NCBI RefSeq assembly: GCF_900156265.1 | Contig: NZ_FTNE01000008.1 | Location: 62,001-126,000 of the forward strand | Length of the DNA: 64,000 nucleotides | Source of the DNA: Acidiphilium rubrum | Lineage (GTDB): Bacteria; Pseudomonadota; Alphaproteobacteria; Acetobacterales; Acetobacteraceae | Reading direction: 5' to 3' | Shown: in pieces, positions 46,701 to 54,966 of the stretch | How the letters are laid out: the number at the start of each line of letters is the position of its first letter | Position numbering within the stretch: the stretch's first letter is position 1 | Translations under genes and position numbers: made by a program | The notes under the pieces: model-generated | The model's database searches: none | Told to the model about the DNA's origin: nothing | Seen by the model: only the letters and a program-made list of their open reading frames with translations

Positions 46701-46868
46701 AAGGCCGGCAGCGTTGGTCTGAATCTGCACGGTGGGCGGCGCGAATTCGGGAAACACGCCGTAATGCGCCGCCGGCAGCGCAGCCGCGGCAAACAGAGCC
46801 ACCGCGCCGATGCCGAACACAACCAGCAGGCGATAGCGCAGCGACAGGCGGATGATCGCCTCGATCAT
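43761..46868 (-). CDS. heavy-metal efflux RND permease (CzcA/CusA family)
   Basis: The 1035-residue inner membrane transporter has the RND layout of two repeats of six helices with large periplasmic loops after TM1 and TM7. The TM4 signature GEIVDDAVVDIENINRRL matches the HME (heavy metal) branch, where Asp residues relay protons. Other hallmarks are GIAAIRSESSTGLSVINLVF and ADRVGQVYQGSLIEPI. It would export Cu/Ag or Zn/Co/Ni across the envelope with the adjacent adaptor and TolC-like protein. 4-bp overlaps tie the three genes together. The ion is inferred to be copper from the cupredoxin and the CusR-like operator. Confidence 0.92.
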   Translation of the reverse strand: MIEAIIRLSLRYRLLVVFGIGAVALFAAAALPAAHYGVFPEFAPPTVQIQTNAAGLDPREIEHAVTDRLEQGLSGLPGIAAIRSESSTGLSVINLVFHGGTDVAADRASVAGRLTSLTASLPPRAVPVIMPRQSATGTAVVIGLDAPAMPLMRLSAITQTTIRPALLAVPGVANVVVFGLALPRLEIQLNRRALLASGFGLNQVAAAAHDASALLGGGFIDTGNQQLLLDAHGQTRSAAALAQSLLGEHGGLPVTLGDVAQITTAPPPRFGAALIHGKPGLLLIVSSLAGADTLHVAHGAEQALAAISPALRRQGIDIDAHALAPSGFVREALSDLGRVLLIGAVLILVVLLLALRDWRIALISFVSIPVALLVATLVLRALGITMNTMALAGLAIALGEIVDDAVVDIENINRRLIENRVRAMPLPVLRVIRDASVEVRGAIIFATLCVAVMFTPVLLLGGVAGRLFAPLGIAYLAAIIASLFVALTLTPALAGLLLARRTGGVAHVPMQSARSAYGRLLDVTARRAGLLALIALVFVIGMGASLPLVRTRFLPQFREQDMIAHYLAAPGTSIKTMLTIGRHVAAVLGRMPEVADVVEHVGRATLGNGHPDVNKAEVDITLSRSGNAHNATAERKILAAIDTVPGVRWWANSFLTERIHETLSGFTAPLVISVYGDTLAAISADAGRILHSIRPIKGVIVAAVAAPPNTPELSIIPKRAAMLRYGVTARALLTAIHMGYAGDRVGQVYQGSLIEPIVITLRQARRADPDALRSLPIEAIDHRIVPLGLVAHIRQTGAPSLILHNAGRTEQVITVHTRPGDGDAVLAAIKRRIAALHLTGNAYVTYGGSAVAGGAARRSLVTHAGIALVVIAALLALALKSARGVALMALGLPFALAGGIAAAWLFLGGTISLGAMVGLVTLFGLSLRNGLLLLIHYARLVQTDGLAWSAATARRGAMDRLPAILITATVTAIGLLPLALANGAPGDEIEGPMAIIILGGLFTATMLTLLLLPRLASRYLRIGPSLNDGLDPPRT

Positions 46869-47782
46869 CGTGTGCGGCCGCCGGCCTTGCCCTCATGGCT
46901 GGCGATGATCGAGAGCAGCAATCCCGCCCCGGCGATCGCCACGGTGGGGTGCGGCGGCAGGTGCGTGCGGCGGACGAAGTACGAGCGCAAGGTGCCCTCC
47001 GCCCGCACCGGCACGGCGCCGCGCAGCGCCGTCAGGGTAAAGCGGTGCGGCGCGGTCTCGATGAAGATCGCCCGACGCCCCGGCCGATAGATGATCGCCG
47101 AGGCCGGGATCAGGTAGCCGCGATGGGCACCGCCCTGATCCAGCCGGAGCGCGAGCGGTTCGCCGGCCGGCAGCAGCGGCGCGCGGTAATAGGCCCCCGG
47201 CCCGATCCGCCCGGCCGGCGCGTGCGCCATGGCGCCGATGAATGTCAGCGTGATCGGCGCCCCGGCGGCATCCCGCGCGGTCGCGCGCGACGGCGGGCTG
47301 GCGGTGAGCGCCACCGCGACCAGCGACGCCTTGCCGACGGCCAAGGCGGCGACCGGACCGGTTGACCGCGCCATCATACCGGCCAGCACCGGGCCGAACC
47401 GCGCGATCGCTTGGGCGGCGAGCGCCTGGCAGCGCGCGGTGGCCAGGGCATCGGCGGCCTTTGCCTGTTGCAGGCTGGCGGCGGAGACGTTCTGACCGGC
47501 GCGGAACAATTGGCGGGTGCGCGCAAGCTCAGCCGCGGCGAGATGCGCGCGGATGCCGGCGTCGATCAGCTCCGCCCGCAGCGTCAGCAAACCGGTCGGA
47601 TCGGTGACGACGCCATCGGCCACGCGCGCCGGCTGGAAGCGAGTCAACGCCAGCGTCGCAATGCGCACGCCGCCGGCCAGCGCAGGGCCGCTGGCGATCA
47701 CCGCGACCGGGTCGGTGGGACCGGCCAACGCCGGCAGCGGCAGCAGGGCCAGTCCGGCCAGAACGAGCACGCGGCGGATCAT
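46865..47782 (-). CDS. short periplasmic adaptor-like subunit of RND pump
   Basis: The 305-residue protein has a signal peptide (LVLAGLALLPLPALAG) and an alpha-helical hairpin (about 65-130: ELIDAGIRAHLAAAELARTRQ, SLQQAKAADAL). A beta-rich portion ends with IPASAIIYRPGRRAIFIE. This is the membrane-fusion-protein order. However, it is shorter than CusB/CzcB (about 400), and I cannot see a standard split lipoyl domain or the N-terminal Met-rich metal site. It ends in an extra hydrophobic segment (VAIAGAGLLLSIIA). Its position between OMF and RND genes, with 4-bp overlaps on both sides, supports the adaptor role. Confidence 0.72.
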   Translation of the reverse strand: MIRRVLVLAGLALLPLPALAGPTDPVAVIASGPALAGGVRIATLALTRFQPARVADGVVTDPTGLLTLRAELIDAGIRAHLAAAELARTRQLFRAGQNVSAASLQQAKAADALATARCQALAAQAIARFGPVLAGMMARSTGPVAALAVGKASLVAVALTASPPSRATARDAAGAPITLTFIGAMAHAPAGRIGPGAYYRAPLLPAGEPLALRLDQGGAHRGYLIPASAIIYRPGRRAIFIETAPHRFTLTALRGAVPVRAEGTLRSYFVRRTHLPPHPTVAIAGAGLLLSIIASHEGKAGGRTR

Positions 47783-49164
47783 GGGTTGCTCCTGAAAAAA
47801 CGATGATGCAGCGCGTCTTCCAGCCGGCCGATCGCGGCAAGGTCCTGCGCGCGGGCGGTCAGCGCATCCTGCCGGGCGACGATCGCCGCCTGCCGCGCCC
47901 CCAGCAGGCCGAGCCTGCCGCTGGCACCGGCACGAAACGCCTGTCCGGCGGCGGCGGCGGTACGATCGGCGCCGGCGGCGCTACGATCAGCCGCACGCAT
48001 CGCCGCCTGGCTCGCGCGCAGATCGGCCCGCGCCTGGTCGATCATGGCAAGGACGTTCTGCTGCGCCGCATCGAACCGCGCGGCGGCACGGCGGCGATCG
48101 GCGCGCGCGATCGCGATCGGGCCCTGGTTCTGGTTGAACACCGGCAGCGGCACCGACAAAGCGAGCAGGAATTTGTTGTCACCCTGGTCGTAATGATAGC
48201 CCGGCCCGATGGTGAAGCCCGGATATTGCCGGTCGATCGCGGCGCGCAGCCGATCCTGCGCGGCACGATACGAAGCGAGCGCCGCCCGCACCGCGGGCCG
48301 CTCGATCAGCGCCGCGCGCGCCAGGGGCGCGACATCCTGCGGCTGCGACGCGGTATCGAACGCGGCAAAATCGAGCGGAATGCCGCGCAGCGCCGCCGCC
48401 GGCATGCCGATCGCGGCGGCCAGACGCGTCGACGCGAGCGCGGTTCGCCGCGCCGCCTCGGCGGCGGCGAAGCCGGTCTGTTCGGCGGTGATCTGCCCGG
48501 CGGTGAGCACCGGCGCCGCGATCATGCCGGCCGCGAACCGCTGGTTGAGCACAATCCCGCTCGCGGCGGCCGTGCGCGCCGCCCGATCCGCGATCGCGGC
48601 CTGCGCGCGCGCCTGCCAAACCGCGAGCAGCGCGTCGCGAACGCGGGCGCGCTCCTGCCAGGTGGCGGTGCGGATAGCGGCGCGCGCCACCGCGATATTC
48701 GCCCGCGCCGCCGCGGCATCGGCCGCGCGGGCGCCGAAACTGTCGATCACGAAATCGACGATCGGACCGATCTTGATCGGCGACGGCAGGCCAGCGCCGG
48801 TGTTGAAGGTCGGGCTGAGCCCGAGCGTCGGGTTCGGCAGGGCGGTGGCAGCGACCAGCCCGCCCTGCGCGATCGCCTGGCCCGCCACCGCGATCCGCAG
48901 GTCCGGCCGCTCGAACACCGCAACCAGCGTGAGCGTGCCGATGCCCCAGCGCGGCGCGGGATGGCCCATCGCGGCCAGAAACCGGCGCAGCGCCGCATCA
49001 TCGAGGCGCCGCGCCGCAAGCCGGCCGGCGCTGGAGGCCGCATCGATCGGGCGGGGCACATAGCGCGCGCAACCGGCCAGCGCCGCCGGCAACAGCATCA
49101 CTGTCAGCAGCACCAAGCGCCATGGGCCGCGCCGCCGGCCGAGCGTATCGATCATCGCATCCAT
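47779..49164 (-). CDS. TolC-family outer membrane efflux lipoprotein
   Basis: The 461-residue protein has a lipoprotein-type signal (MLLPAALAGC) and the repeated coiled-coil structure of outer membrane factors (RAQAAIADRAARTAAASGIV, RAALASYRAAQDRLRAAIDR). The strand-forming segment GFTIGPGYHYDQGDNKF and NPTLGLSPTFNTGAG are typical of CzcC/CusC-like proteins. It forms the outer membrane channel of the efflux system and is first in the operon. The promoter gap upstream (49165-49242) carries a CusR-like palindrome. Confidence 0.9.
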   Translation of the reverse strand: MDAMIDTLGRRRGPWRLVLLTVMLLPAALAGCARYVPRPIDAASSAGRLAARRLDDAALRRFLAAMGHPAPRWGIGTLTLVAVFERPDLRIAVAGQAIAQGGLVAATALPNPTLGLSPTFNTGAGLPSPIKIGPIVDFVIDSFGARAADAAAARANIAVARAAIRTATWQERARVRDALLAVWQARAQAAIADRAARTAAASGIVLNQRFAAGMIAAPVLTAGQITAEQTGFAAAEAARRTALASTRLAAAIGMPAAALRGIPLDFAAFDTASQPQDVAPLARAALIERPAVRAALASYRAAQDRLRAAIDRQYPGFTIGPGYHYDQGDNKFLLALSVPLPVFNQNQGPIAIARADRRRAAARFDAAQQNVLAMIDQARADLRASQAAMRAADRSAAGADRTAAAAGQAFRAGASGRLGLLGARQAAIVARQDALTARAQDLAAIGRLEDALHHRFFRSNP

Positions 49165-49212
49165 CTCGGGCCAGCCGATACCAGCGCTACCTGACGTTTC
49201 GCGAACCCGAAC

Positions 49213-49228
49213 CTGACGAAATCGTCAG
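49213..49228. promoter_or_regulatory. CusR/CopR-like operator palindrome
   Basis: CTGACGA-AA-TCGTCAG is a perfect inverted repeat with 7-bp arms in the 78-bp gap between the kinase stop and the efflux operon start, 49-64 bp upstream of the OMF ATG. The arrangement TGAC-N6-GTCA is the same as in CusR/CopR boxes of enterobacteria. A further CTGACG half-site occurs at 49191-49196. The neighbouring response regulator is the natural candidate to bind it. Confidence 0.6.
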
Positions 49229-49242
49229 AAACGCAAATTTGT

Positions 49243-50727
49243 TCACACCGCGCGCAACGGCAGGCGCAGACTGACCACGGTACCGATGCCGAGCGTGCTC
49301 GCGATCGACACCGTGCCGCCATGCAGCGTGGCAATGCTGCGAACCACCGCGAGCCCGAGGCCGAAATTGCCGCCGAGGCTCGAACGTGCGGCATCGGCCC
49401 GGTAGAACCGGTCGAATACATGCGGCAGATGCGCGGGCGCGATGCCGCTGCCGGTATCGGCCACATCGATCCGCAGCATCGGCGCGGGCGCGCTGGCCGC
49501 ATCCGGCCCCAGCGCCACGGTGACGGTGCCGCCCCGCCCGGTATGGGCGATCGCGTTGGCGACCAGATTACCGACCGCCTGCTGGAACAGCGTGCGATCG
49601 CACGGCGCGATCAGCCGCGCATCGGCGCGCAGCGCCAGACCGATGCCGGACTCGAGCGCCGCCGGTTCGTAGAATTCCAGGATCGCTTGGAGTTCGGCGG
49701 CGACGTCCAGCGCCTCGCGCCGCGGCTCGGCACCGGCCGCCTCGGCGCGCGCCAGAAACAGCAGGCTGTCGATCACCCGGTTGATCCGACCGCATTCCTC
49801 GAGCGCCGACCCCAGCACATCGCGATAGTCCGGCGCGGAGCGGACCCGGCCGAGCGCGACTTCGAGTTCACCGCGCAGATTATTGACCGGCGTGCGCAGT
49901 TCATGCGCGACATCCGCCGAAAATTGCGAGACCTGCGCGAACGAGGCTTCCAGCCGGTCCAGCATGTCGTTGAACGTGGCCGCCAGCGATTGCAGTTCGC
50001 CGGGCAGATCCGACGTGTCGAGCCGTTCATGCAATGTGGTGGCGCGGATGCTGCCCGCCGCCGCCGCGATGCGCGCAACCGGGCGAATACCGCCCCGCGC
50101 GATGGCATAGCCGATCGCGGCGCACACGCCGAGCGACAGGATCAGCATGAACAGCAGCCGCTCGCGATCCTTGATCAGCACCCGCTGGTCGCGCGCGCGA
50201 TCGATCGCGACCTGCACGATGGCATCGGCGCCACCCGCGGTAAATCGCTCGCTCAACAGCTCGAACGGCGCGCCGTGCTCGTTCTGCACGGTCGCGAAAT
50301 CCTGGGCACCGGGGCGCAACGCCAGCAGCGCCGCGAAACCGGCCAGCGGCACCTCGCGGTCCATGCCGGCGGTTTCCCGCTCGATCCGACCATCGGGCGC
50401 GATCAGCCGGAACCAGATGAAACCCGACCCGGATGACGATGCGCGCGGTGCATCGGCAGTTGGCGCGGCAGACGAGGATGCAGCAAAGGCGGGCGTATCA
50501 GCCACCAGCAGCCGCAGATTGGCCGCCGTATCGGTCAGGATACGCCGATCCTCCGCGCGCAGATTGCCTGCGACGGTGCCGTACAACACGCTCGCCGCGA
50601 TCAGGATGAGCAGAAAGCTGGTCGCGGCATACCACGCCGTCATGCGGATCACGATCGAGCCGGCGGCGTGCGGCGCAGCTTGCCGCACGGCCGCACGCGC
50701 CGCCGGCAATCCGCCCTGATCAGGCAC
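49243..50727 (-). CDS. heavy-metal sensor histidine kinase (CusS-like)
   Basis: The 494-residue membrane kinase has TM1 near residue 30 (ATSFLLILIAASVLYG), a ~150-residue periplasmic sensor domain, and TM2 (LLFMLILSLGVCAAIGYAIA). It continues with HAMP (RPVARIAAAAGSIRATTL), a DHp domain with the phosphorylatable His in DVAHELRTP, and a CA domain with NLVANAIAHT, DTGSGIAPAHL and GLGLAVVRSIA. The ordering and TM/HAMP patterns match CusS/CopS kinases. The likely GTG start (50727) overlaps the response-regulator stop by 8 bp; a GTG seven codons upstream is possible. Confidence 0.9.
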   Translation of the reverse strand: MPDQGGLPAARAAVRQAAPHAAGSIVIRMTAWYAATSFLLILIAASVLYGTVAGNLRAEDRRILTDTAANLRLLVADTPAFAASSSAAPTADAPRASSSGSGFIWFRLIAPDGRIERETAGMDREVPLAGFAALLALRPGAQDFATVQNEHGAPFELLSERFTAGGADAIVQVAIDRARDQRVLIKDRERLLFMLILSLGVCAAIGYAIARGGIRPVARIAAAAGSIRATTLHERLDTSDLPGELQSLAATFNDMLDRLEASFAQVSQFSADVAHELRTPVNNLRGELEVALGRVRSAPDYRDVLGSALEECGRINRVIDSLLFLARAEAAGAEPRREALDVAAELQAILEFYEPAALESGIGLALRADARLIAPCDRTLFQQAVGNLVANAIAHTGRGGTVTVALGPDAASAPAPMLRIDVADTGSGIAPAHLPHVFDRFYRADAARSSLGGNFGLGLAVVRSIATLHGGTVSIASTLGIGTVVSLRLPLRAV

Positions 50728-51400
50728 CGGAGCGATCCTCGAGCACATAACCGATGCCGCGCACGGTATGGATCAGCCGGGCAGGAAACGGATCGTCCAC
50801 CTTGGCGCGCAGGCGGTGCATGTGCACATCGACCACGTTCGCCCCGCTGTCGAAATTGATGTCCCATACCTGCTCGGCGATCAGGGTGCGGGTGATCACG
50901 TCACCGGCGCGGCGGGCCAGCAGGGCGAGCAGCAGAAACTCCTTCGGCGTCAGGTCGAGCAGCCGGCCGGCCCGCAGCGCGCGGTGGCGCTGCACATCAA
51001 TCACCAGATCAGCGACCTGCAACGTCGCGGCCTGGCGCTGTGGCCCGCGACGCAAAATGGTGCGGATGCGCGCCAGCAGTTCGGAAAACGCAAAGGGCTT
51101 GACCAGATAATCATCCGCGCCGAGTTCCAGCCCGTGGACCCGGTCGGCCACCGCATCGCGCGCGGTCAAAAACAGCGCGGGGGTCTGATCGCGCCGCAGA
51201 CGCATGTCTTTCAGCAAGGTCCAGCCATCAACGCCCGGCAGCATCGCATCGAGAATGATCAGATCATAGCTGCCCTGGCGGATCAGCGAACCCGCGATCG
51301 CGCCGTCGGTCGCGATATCGGCGCTGAAGCCGTTCTCTTCGAGACCTTTCTTCAGAAACCCGGCGGTCTTCGGTTCGTCCTCGACGATCAGGAGCTTCAT
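50720..51400 (-). CDS. OmpR/PhoB-family response regulator (CusR-like)
   Basis: The 226-residue regulator has a receiver domain with the acidic pair EDE at 7-9, phospho-acceptor D51 (LIILDAMLPGVDGW), the conserved Thr in ALFLTARD and Lys in DDYLVKPFAFSEL. A winged-helix DNA-binding domain follows (LTPKEFLLLALLARRAGDVITR, VDVHMHRLRAKVD, IHTVRGIGYVLE). It probably controls the efflux operon through the palindrome at 49213. The ATG at 51400 overlaps the PAP2-LssY gene stop by 4 bp. Confidence 0.95.
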   Translation of the reverse strand: MKLLIVEDEPKTAGFLKKGLEENGFSADIATDGAIAGSLIRQGSYDLIILDAMLPGVDGWTLLKDMRLRRDQTPALFLTARDAVADRVHGLELGADDYLVKPFAFSELLARIRTILRRGPQRQAATLQVADLVIDVQRHRALRAGRLLDLTPKEFLLLALLARRAGDVITRTLIAEQVWDINFDSGANVVDVHMHRLRAKVDDPFPARLIHTVRGIGYVLEDRSGA

Positions 51401-52893
51401 GGCGCGGATGGCCCTTGTGCCGTGACGAAAGCGAGGCGGAGCAGGCCACCGCCATCGGCACGGTCGATCACGATCGGCGCGCCGATCGCGCGGATCAGGG
51501 TCCGCTGTGCCTCGGCATCGCCGCCGATCGCGCGCGGCAGCGCACCGATCGATCCGACGCGGCGGATGCGCTCGATCGAGACCGCGCCAAGCCAGATGCG
51601 TGCAAACCCGCCGGCGCGCGACGGCACCATGACGCGCGAGCGCCACAGGCGGAACACCAACCGCCGGTCGGCCGGCAGCGCGCCGCCGGTGCGGATCATC
51701 ACCAGGGCGGGCAGCCGCCCGTCATCGAAGCGCGGCACCACCGGCAGCGCGCCGGGTGCCGCACCTTTGCCCATGAAGCGCAGCAGCGTCGCCACACGCC
51801 ACGGCGGCGGCTGGCGCCAGCCATGCGCGGCCAGATCCTCGCGTAGTGCGCCCGGCGCGCCAAGAAACTGTACCGCGAAAGGATGGCCGAACCGGCCCAG
51901 CAGCGAGAGCGGCCGGCGCGGCAGGCGCGCCCAACCGCCATGCAGCCAGGCGCCGCGCGACATCGTCAGGCTGCCGCTGGTCAGCGTCGCATCGCGCAGC
52001 GCGGCGCGCTGGCCGATCGCGCCGGAAATACCGCCGACTCCGATGATCACGAGCAGGATCATTACACCCAGCCCGGCCGGGCGCACCGCTTCGGCCGGGT
52101 GCACCAGATAGACGAGCCCGAGCAACACCGCCCAGGCGGCGCCGAAGGCGACGGCTTCCAGCGCGGTCGAGAGATAATCGGCTCCGAGATACAGCCGCGC
52201 CACGGCCAGCCCCGCCAGAAACACCAGCGTGGCCGCGATCATCGCGATCCGCCACACCGCCCCGACGTTGCGGCAGATGACCACGCCCATGAAACCGAGC
52301 AAGGCGGTGAGGACCGCGAGATGCGTGCCCGGAAACGGCAGCAGGCTCAACCCGGTCGGGCGCAGAAACGGCGCCGGCCGGCCCAGCACCACATCGAGCC
52401 CCGCGGTGAACAGGATCGCTCCGATCGCCGCGATGATCGCATAGGCCATGGCGCGCCAGGCGCGCCGCCGGTCAAGCCAGAGCACGATGCCTGTTGCGAG
52501 CGCCACCACGACCGCGCCGCTGCCGAGCGCACTGCACCACACCGCCAGCCGCAACGCCCAGCCGACCCGCAGCGAGAGCAACAGATGCAGCACCGCATGG
52601 TCGGCGTGCACCAGCGGATCGCCGGCGATCAGGTCCTGCATCACGGCAAACAGCAGCCACAGGCTGGCGACCAGCAGCACCCCGAGGGCGGCGATACCGG
52701 GCAGTTCGGCGCGTGCGGGGTCGAGCAGGCGGCGCAGGCGGCGCGGCAACAGGCTCACCGGCGCGCCGGATACGGCCAAAATAGGCACCAGCGCGCGCAC
52801 CGCCGCCTCGGCGGCCCACGCCAGCGCGGCCGCGACGCCCAGCAGCACGAGACCGCCCAGCCCCAGCCCGATCAGGATCATGTCACGCGTCAT
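51397..52893 (-). CDS. PAP2-like membrane protein with LssY C-terminal domain, catalytic residues lost
   Basis: The 498-residue protein has about eight transmembrane helices in the first 290 residues, then a soluble LssY_C-type domain (WLHGGWARLPRRPLSLLGRFG, IWLGAVS). The PAP2 phosphatase signatures can be placed but are degenerate. C1 keeps R172-P173 but has Gly for Lys at 165. C2 reads PGTH (188-191) instead of PSGH. C3 has A232-R233 with D239 and T243 where catalytic His and Asp are expected. It is therefore unlikely to be an active phosphatase of the normal type. It is first in the operon with the copper-type regulator and kinase. Confidence 0.8.
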   Translation of the reverse strand: MTRDMILIGLGLGGLVLLGVAAALAWAAEAAVRALVPILAVSGAPVSLLPRRLRRLLDPARAELPGIAALGVLLVASLWLLFAVMQDLIAGDPLVHADHAVLHLLLSLRVGWALRLAVWCSALGSGAVVVALATGIVLWLDRRRAWRAMAYAIIAAIGAILFTAGLDVVLGRPAPFLRPTGLSLLPFPGTHLAVLTALLGFMGVVICRNVGAVWRIAMIAATLVFLAGLAVARLYLGADYLSTALEAVAFGAAWAVLLGLVYLVHPAEAVRPAGLGVMILLVIIGVGGISGAIGQRAALRDATLTSGSLTMSRGAWLHGGWARLPRRPLSLLGRFGHPFAVQFLGAPGALREDLAAHGWRQPPPWRVATLLRFMGKGAAPGALPVVPRFDDGRLPALVMIRTGGALPADRRLVFRLWRSRVMVPSRAGGFARIWLGAVSIERIRRVGSIGALPRAIGGDAEAQRTLIRAIGAPIVIDRADGGGLLRLAFVTAQGPSAP

Positions 52894-53045
52894 TTCGCCC
52901 CGTCTTAATCCGACCCGGGCAGGATGCCCACCATCGCCGAGCCGCGCCCATCAGCGACTGGATGCCGGCGCTCGATGATGGCATAGCACACGCACGGCAG
53001 GCCGCTTGGCCTCGGACCCGCGCCCTCCCCTTCGGACTGAACACG

Positions 53046-53795
53046 ATGCTGCTGGCGACAACACCCTGGTTTCTCCTCGCCGCCGGCGCGGCGGCTTTCG
53101 CGGCCGGCTTTGTGAAGGGTTTTGCTGGCTTTGGATTTGCTGTCGTGTTCACGCCGGTGATGTCGCTGCTCTCGCATGACCCGCGGCAGGTGGTTTTCGT
53201 GGCGCTGGTCCTCGGCACCGTGATGAGCCTTGGGGTGATCGCCGAGGTCCGTCACGCGATTACGCCCGACCGAACCCTGCCGCTGGTGATCGGCACCGTG
53301 ATCGGCACGCCGCTTGGCATCATGCTGCTCGGATGGATCGATGCGAGCACGTTGAAACTGATCATTGCCGGTGTTGCGCTCGGCGTGACGGTGCTGCGCG
53401 TGATCGATATCCGCATCGCAATCCGCCCCGGCGCTGTTCCGCTCGCGGCGGGGGCCGGTCTGGGCGGGGTCCTGAACGGCTGCACCAGCATGGGCGGACC
53501 GGTGCCGGCGCTGATCGTTGCGTGGCAGGGTCGCGGCGTCGATGAGAGCCGGTCGATCCTCGTCGTATTCAACCTGCTCGGCTATCTGCTCGCGATTGCG
53601 ATTGCGCTCGGCACCGGCGTCGCGCCGGGGCGGTGGCTTGCCTCCGGCCTGTGGCTGCTGCCGCCGGCCGGGCTGGGTACAGTTACGGGCATCTTGGCGG
53701 TGCGGCGCGTCTCGCCGGCAACGTTCGCGCATGTCATCACCGGTGTCGTGGGGCTGGCCGGCATCGCAGGGGTACTGTCGGCAGCGCATTTTTAA
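53046..53795 (+). CDS. TauE/SafE family permease
   Basis: The 249-residue protein has about eight hydrophobic helices in two related halves: GFVKGFAGFGFAVVFTPVMSLL in the first and AGAGLGGVLNGCTSMGGPVPALI in the second. This is the repeat signature of sulfite exporter TauE/SafE (DUF81) proteins. Members export sulfite, sulfoacetate or related organosulfur anions, or are of unknown function. The ATG at 53046 directly precedes the first helix. It is divergent from the PAP2-LssY operon across a 152-bp gap, with insertion-sequence debris on its 3' side. Confidence 0.88.
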   Translation: MLLATTPWFLLAAGAAAFAAGFVKGFAGFGFAVVFTPVMSLLSHDPRQVVFVALVLGTVMSLGVIAEVRHAITPDRTLPLVIGTVIGTPLGIMLLGWIDASTLKLIIAGVALGVTVLRVIDIRIAIRPGAVPLAAGAGLGGVLNGCTSMGGPVPALIVAWQGRGVDESRSILVVFNLLGYLLAIAIALGTGVAPGRWLASGLWLLPPAGLGTVTGILAVRRVSPATFAHVITGVVGLAGIAGVLSAAHF

Positions 53796-53807
53796 ACACC
53801 TCCCCGA

Positions 53808-53917
53808 ATGATATCTGAACGACCGCCACAGCCGCTCGATGAAAACATCGTTTATCCAGCGCCCGCGGCCGCCCATGCTCATGCGCGCGCGGGTCTCGCT
53901 CAAACATCCGGTGAACC
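53808..53917 (-). pseudogene. IS3-family transposase remnant
   Basis: About 36 codons on the minus strand read FTGCLSETRARMSMGGRGRW then INDVFIERLWRSFRY, a clear match to the C-terminal catalytic part of IS3-family OrfB transposases (consensus ISMDGRGR...DNVFIERLWRS with the catalytic Glu). Nothing else of the transposase is recognisable on either side. It is a small scar 12 bp past the TauE gene. The remaining gap to 54168 shows no gene I can support. Confidence 0.78.
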
Positions 53918-54168
53918 GGCCCCTTCCGCCGCCATGATCACCACCGGAGACAGACCGCCGCGCGTCATCGGAATGTCGGTGATGGCAGCATACCAAACCG
54001 GGCGACGCCCTCGGTTGCCGACACGACCGCGTCAACCGGCCCGTCGGAAGCCCACACATAATTCCAACGTAAACGGTTTGTTAATAAAACAGCCTGCTCA
54101 CCCATCTTGATCAGCCGCTTCCAGCTTGGCACAAAACAGGAACACAAAGGCACGAGCGGAGGTTTTCG

Positions 54169-54966
54169 ATGGCGCGCAATGCGGTGCAGTTGCAGAAGGG
54201 GCTGAGCGAGGCCGAATTTGATCGGCTGTACGGCACTGAGGAGCAATGCCGGCCGGTGGTGATCAAGTTGCGCTGGCCGGATGGGTTTTCCTGCCCGGTC
54301 TGCGGCGGGGCTTCGTACAGCGTGGTCAAGACGCGCGGGTTGTTGCAATCCACCGCGTGCCGCCGTCAGACCTCGCCGATCGCGGGGACGATGTTTGCTT
54401 CGACCAAACTGCCGCTGCGCACCTGGTTCCGGGCGATGTATCATATGACGCAGGGCAAACAGGGGATATCCTTGATCGAACTCGGCCGGCGGCTTGGCGT
54501 GCGCCAGACCACGGCGTAGATGCTCAAGCACAAGATCCAGCAGGCTATGATGGAGCGCGACGGGCGCAAACGCCTGAACGGACGGGGGCAAATCGACGAT
54601 GCGGTCCTGAGTGGTGAGCGTTCGGGCGGCAACCGCGGGCGCGGCGCCCCCGGCAAGACGCCGTTTGTCGCGGCGGTCGAAACCACCGACGACGGCAAAC
54701 CGGTCCGGCTGAAACTGCGCCGTATCGCGGGGTTCACCGGCCAGGCGATTTCGCGATTTTCGGGGCCTCGGCAATATCAAATCCGCGATCAACGGAACCT
54801 ACCGGGCGATCAGCACCAAGCACGTGCCAAGATGCCTCGCCGAATTCGAGTACCGCTTCAATCGCCGATACGACCGCACCAGCATGATCCCTCAACTCGG
54901 CTACGCCCTCATCGAAGCGCCCGCCATGCCCTACGGTTGCTCAAATTGGCGGAGGTTTATGGGTAA
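54169..54966 (+). pseudogene. degraded IS1595-family transposase
   Basis: The N-terminal part is a typical IS1595/ISXO2 transposase with a zinc ribbon (FSCPVCGG) and the conserved ISLIELGRRLGVRQTTA. A TAG at 54517-54519 replaces the expected Trp codon before MLKHKIQQAMMERDG. The frame continues to RRIAGFTGQAISRF (about 54762), where a middle section (DDE region) is missing. The C-terminus resumes in another frame as KSAINGTYRAIS, LAEFEYRFNRRYD and SMIPQLGYA, with a further shift before the terminal LLKLAEVYG. At least one stop, one deletion and two frameshifts make it non-functional. The following 265 bp hold nothing recognisable. Confidence 0.9.

Noticed and set aside
52905-54059. A long minus-strand open frame as a gene
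   Set aside because: It has Arg/His-rich shadow composition over the TauE gene; only the short IS3-like segment at 53808-53917 has real similarity.
53918-54168. A small minus-strand protein near 54100-53965
   Set aside because: No ribosome-binding site or family pattern, and it sits among insertion-sequence debris.
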